Assembly: GCA_037833965.1 (NCBI GenBank)
Contig: AP031351.1
Location: 16,318,501-16,382,500, forward strand
DNA from: Marchantia polymorpha subsp. ruderalis
Lineage: Eukaryota; Streptophyta; Marchantiopsida; Marchantiales; Marchantiaceae
Direction of reading: 5' to 3'
Length of the DNA stretch: 64,000 bases
The notes below the pieces were generated by a model, which worked only from the letters and a program-made list of their open reading frames with translations, did not search any database and was not told the DNA's origin. Of this stretch, positions 61,365 to 64,000 are shown piece by piece. Position 1 is the first letter of the stretch; each line of letters opens with the position of its first letter. Both the position numbers and the translations under genes were made by a program.

Positions 61365-64000
61365 ATGACACAAAACCTTGGATGCTCCGAGGAAGTAATC
61401 AGCACCAGGTGTGTACATTCACCTCGAACGCTACTTACCTACTTTATAGTTTAGTTCATGTTACCTCGCCACAGTATTTTTTTCTTCTGAAAATGCTAGT
61501 AATACAGCATCTCATTTCGAAGAAGGGAATTGTCAATGTCGTATTGGGATCTAACTGTCCTGCAGCTTTGTTTGTAATGCATTTTTTAATGGAACAATTG
61601 TGTTCAAGACCGTTGATTGGAGATGTTGTTGGTTCTTGAAGAGTATCTCATTTAGGGTTGCAATTGTACATCAGAGAATTTATCAAAGCAAATCCAGCTC
61701 ATGATATAAATAATGATGGCGATTTTCTCACTTATCAGCGGCGAGTTCAAACATCTGGCAACAAGAGGTGAGCCTAGTGGATATGAAATTTAAATTCTTA
61801 GCAGTAAATTTCTTGACTCCATGTGATCACTTTTAACATTCTTGGTTTCAATTGGATATCTCAGGAAGAGCTGTGGAAATAATCCTCCAAGTAAGTTGAA
61901 TCGTGAAGGGAATGAGAGCGAGACTGATCAGGAGGAATTAGATCTGATGTGTAAAAAGCATGAAGTCTTCTATGGTTCTACAGCACATCAGCCAAAGAAG
62001 CCATGGTTTGAGATCTGGAAGTCATCATGTAGATCTATCCGGTTGAAGAGTAACATGGGGTCCAAGAAGACAGTCGCTTTGAAGCCGAAACGGGTTACCG
62101 GTCAATACTTTCTGGACTTAGGCCAGAAAGATTTCTCTTACTCCACTTGCCCTGTCTGCGGTTTATTCTATGCTCGTGGTCTCGAAAACGATGAAATTGT
62201 TCACCGAGTTTTCCACAAGAATAGGACCCAAGGCATACAATTCAATGTGAGATACTTTTCTCAATCCGATTTCAACTTGGATTTCTTTTACTTCTAAATA
62301 TGATATGTAAGGGATGTGGCATGTCTAGATTTTAAATTTCTCTGTTGAGTACTTAGTTGTAATAATAATTTTGACTCAGCGCTACCTCTTCATGTATCAA
62401 AGCATACTGCATAAAATGATATGTAAGACATCTAAGCTGGGTAGAAAGTACACGATTTGCTTCAACTGTGGTTTTTGGTTGTATGCTGTTGCACGGAAAA
62501 AGCACTAATGCTGTAGTCCGTCCATATTCGAATCCGAAGCTTCTGATTGAAACATCTGGACTTATCAGAAGCTAAATGGTTTGTTTACGAAATGATTACT
62601 GTGCAGGGCTGGCAAAAGGAGCGAGTCGTTAGCAAGTTGGATGACAAGGGCAACCGAGTTATAATTGTTCTTCCGGAGGACACTCATCATCAGCATAAGG
62701 TTCGCCTAGGCTGGTTCATTTCCCTCTTGGTTTTCATCCTCCCGAAGCCTGCTATTCAAGGGTGCATGTTGTAGCTCTTCAGTAGTTTTCCTGAGGGTAT
62801 GCCCGTTTGCTATGATCTTCCCTGTGAATATCCGGCGTTGTGTGCATAGTATGGAATTCTTCAAAGGAATAATTTTGTACATAGTTGTGTGTAGAATATT
62901 TACAGTATCTGTGAGGATCATCCATCACAATTATCAACCTATAATCATCTTGGATTGCTCTTTCAGGTGAAGGAAGTCATTGATGTCGTGGAAGTCGAGC
63001 TTGGTCTGAGCCCTGGTTGGTTGAATCAGACAGCATGCAAGGTAGGATTCTTGTTCTTGATTTCTCCCATGTTGTGCATCATGACGCATGTTTGCTTTAT
63101 CAACTGATGGAAAAGGAAGATAAAGAATTACTGACATAACTGACCGTCTACAGGTTTACCTATTCATATCTTCCTCGAAGAAAGTGGTCGGTTGTCTCAT
63201 GGCGGAGCCAATCAAACATGCCTTTAGGGTACTACCATCCAAGAAGCAGGATGTTGGCGATAAGCAAGTCAACTCTGGAGTGGACAGATGGTCTTCGCTG
63301 AGAACCGGTGAACTTCGTGGGGGTACTGAAGCGACAATTTTAAATGAAATCCAAAATCAGTCTGACGCTAGTGTTTCAGATCGTTCAACTCCAGGAAGAG
63401 ATGTTGGAGAAGTAAATCCGACGAAGGTGGTGGAATTACATGATGTTCCAAATGTATGCCTCCAGCCAGTCACTCAGCTTTCTGCACAATGTAGCAGCAG
63501 CACCTTGACGTCATGTCATACTTCCGAAGCGTCCAGTGTTTGTGGCGAGGATATCCAAAACTTCACTCGCGAGACGAATTTTGTAGGTACTAAAGCTAGA
63601 ATGTGGAAGCTGACGGACTTTTATCAGCAACTAAGGACCTCTGCAGCGGTTGGAACGGATAATGCTCCAACCACTTCCAACTCTTCTCCTTGCTTGAACT
63701 CTGTTCCTCGCATCCATACTCATGCAAACAAAGAGAAGACCTTGGGAGTTGGCAGTTGCGGGTGGAACAAACCATCGAGAATATCTGATTATTTTACCAG
63801 TACGCGTAATACATGTATTTTACCTGAAGGATCTGATAATCTAGAGGAAAACTGTCAAAAGGCTGGAGCAACAGGTAACGCAGCTTCAGATGAAGCACAG
63901 GAAGTGAAGGAGCATGGTGTTTCTGGGGAACAAAAGATTAAGCTAGAGAAAGTGACAGAGATTAGAAAACTTTGTAGTGATCCAGCAGGACAAGGTCAGG
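61365..64000 (+). CDS. CTF7: CTF7/ECO1-type cohesin acetyltransferase, 5' part (continues beyond the window)
   Basis: Firm exons: 61865-62246, 62607-62699, 62967-63041 and 63154-64000 (still open). Likely: 61642-61767. Tentative: 61365-61408 with its ATG. All junctions are GT-AG in matching phase. Known: CTF7/ECO1/ESCO acetylates cohesin SMC3 during S phase to establish sister-chromatid cohesion, in the nucleus. Seen: YFLDLGQKDFSYSTCPVCG, and a C2H2 finger C-x2-C-x14-H-x3-H ending HRVFHK. Then come NGWQKERVV, VKEVIDVVEVELG and VYLFISSSKKVVGCLMAEPI, which align with plant CTF7 up to the first strands of the GNAT fold. After AFRVLP an insert of at least 260 residues begins, rich in Ser/Thr/Asn. 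It holds two PIP-like motifs (MWKLTDFY at 63601-63624 and PSRISDYF at 63772-63795). In Arabidopsis the insert is only about 70 residues, from memory. The acetyl-CoA-binding part (CGIRAIWV onwards) is outside. Confidence 0.92.

Noticed and set aside
61382..61639. Plus ORF of 85 codons before the likely second CTF7 exon
   Set aside because: It is in the frame of an intron between candidate exons and shows no CTF7 similarity.
62706..63137. Minus-strand ORFs (62706-62921, 62934-63137)
   Set aside because: Antisense to CTF7 exons and introns.
1..64000. CRISPR array, operon, phage or bacterial mobile island
   Set aside because: The DNA is a plant nuclear sequence with spliced genes; the repeats found are tandem duplications, hairpins and retroelement parts.

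Overview
This is nuclear DNA of a land plant. The evidence is spliced genes with GT-AG introns, plant-type gene families (a CYP85-clan cytochrome P450, a MUR4-type UDP-arabinose 4-epimerase and a CTF7/ECO1 cohesin acetyltransferase) and decayed plant Ty1/copia, Ty3/gypsy and LINE retroelements. A moss or other bryophyte fits best: the genes are compact and fairly GC-rich, they sit in very AT-rich retroelement debris, and a mitochondrial cox1 insert seems to run into an intron just after a T. The species cannot be fixed from the sequence alone.

Layout. (1) 1-1470, minus strand: the first two coding exons of a P450; the rest lies off the left edge. (2) 1.5-5.7 kb: its promoter side, then CpG-rich sequence with short repeats and no gene I recognise. 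(3) 5.9-44.8 kb: mostly AT-rich intergenic DNA. It holds a 523-bp inverted-repeat element (5.9-6.4 kb), a nested copia/gypsy cluster (13.5-18.8 kb), a 5'-truncated LINE (30.5-31.4 kb), a copia-like LTR with internal tandem repeats (42.1-42.7 kb), several hairpins, two tRNA-like segments and GC-richer islands of unknown nature (10.9, 20.3-21.6, 25, 32.4-34.2 and 36 kb). (4) 44,894-50,449, minus strand: a complete ten-exon MUR4-type gene, whose exons I joined to an uninterrupted 421-codon frame. (5) 51.0-53.1 kb: a GC-rich island with short ORFs of doubtful status. (6) 53-59.9 kb: AT-rich debris with a 66-bp mitochondrial cox1 insert (56.0 kb) and a deleted copia relic (58 kb). (7) 60-64 kb, plus strand: the 5' part of a CTF7/ECO1 gene. 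It has the C2H2 finger and the start of the acetyltransferase region, then a long insert that is still open at the window edge.

The three genes do not form a pathway. The P450 is probably a sterol, terpenoid or brassinosteroid-type oxidase, the epimerase makes UDP-arabinose for cell-wall polymers, and the acetyltransferase acts in sister-chromatid cohesion. I found no convincing new multi-gene system. The items most worth checking are the long CTF7 insert with two PIP-like motifs, the cox1 insert, the tandemly repeated LTR, the head-to-head LTR ends and the long near-perfect palindromes.
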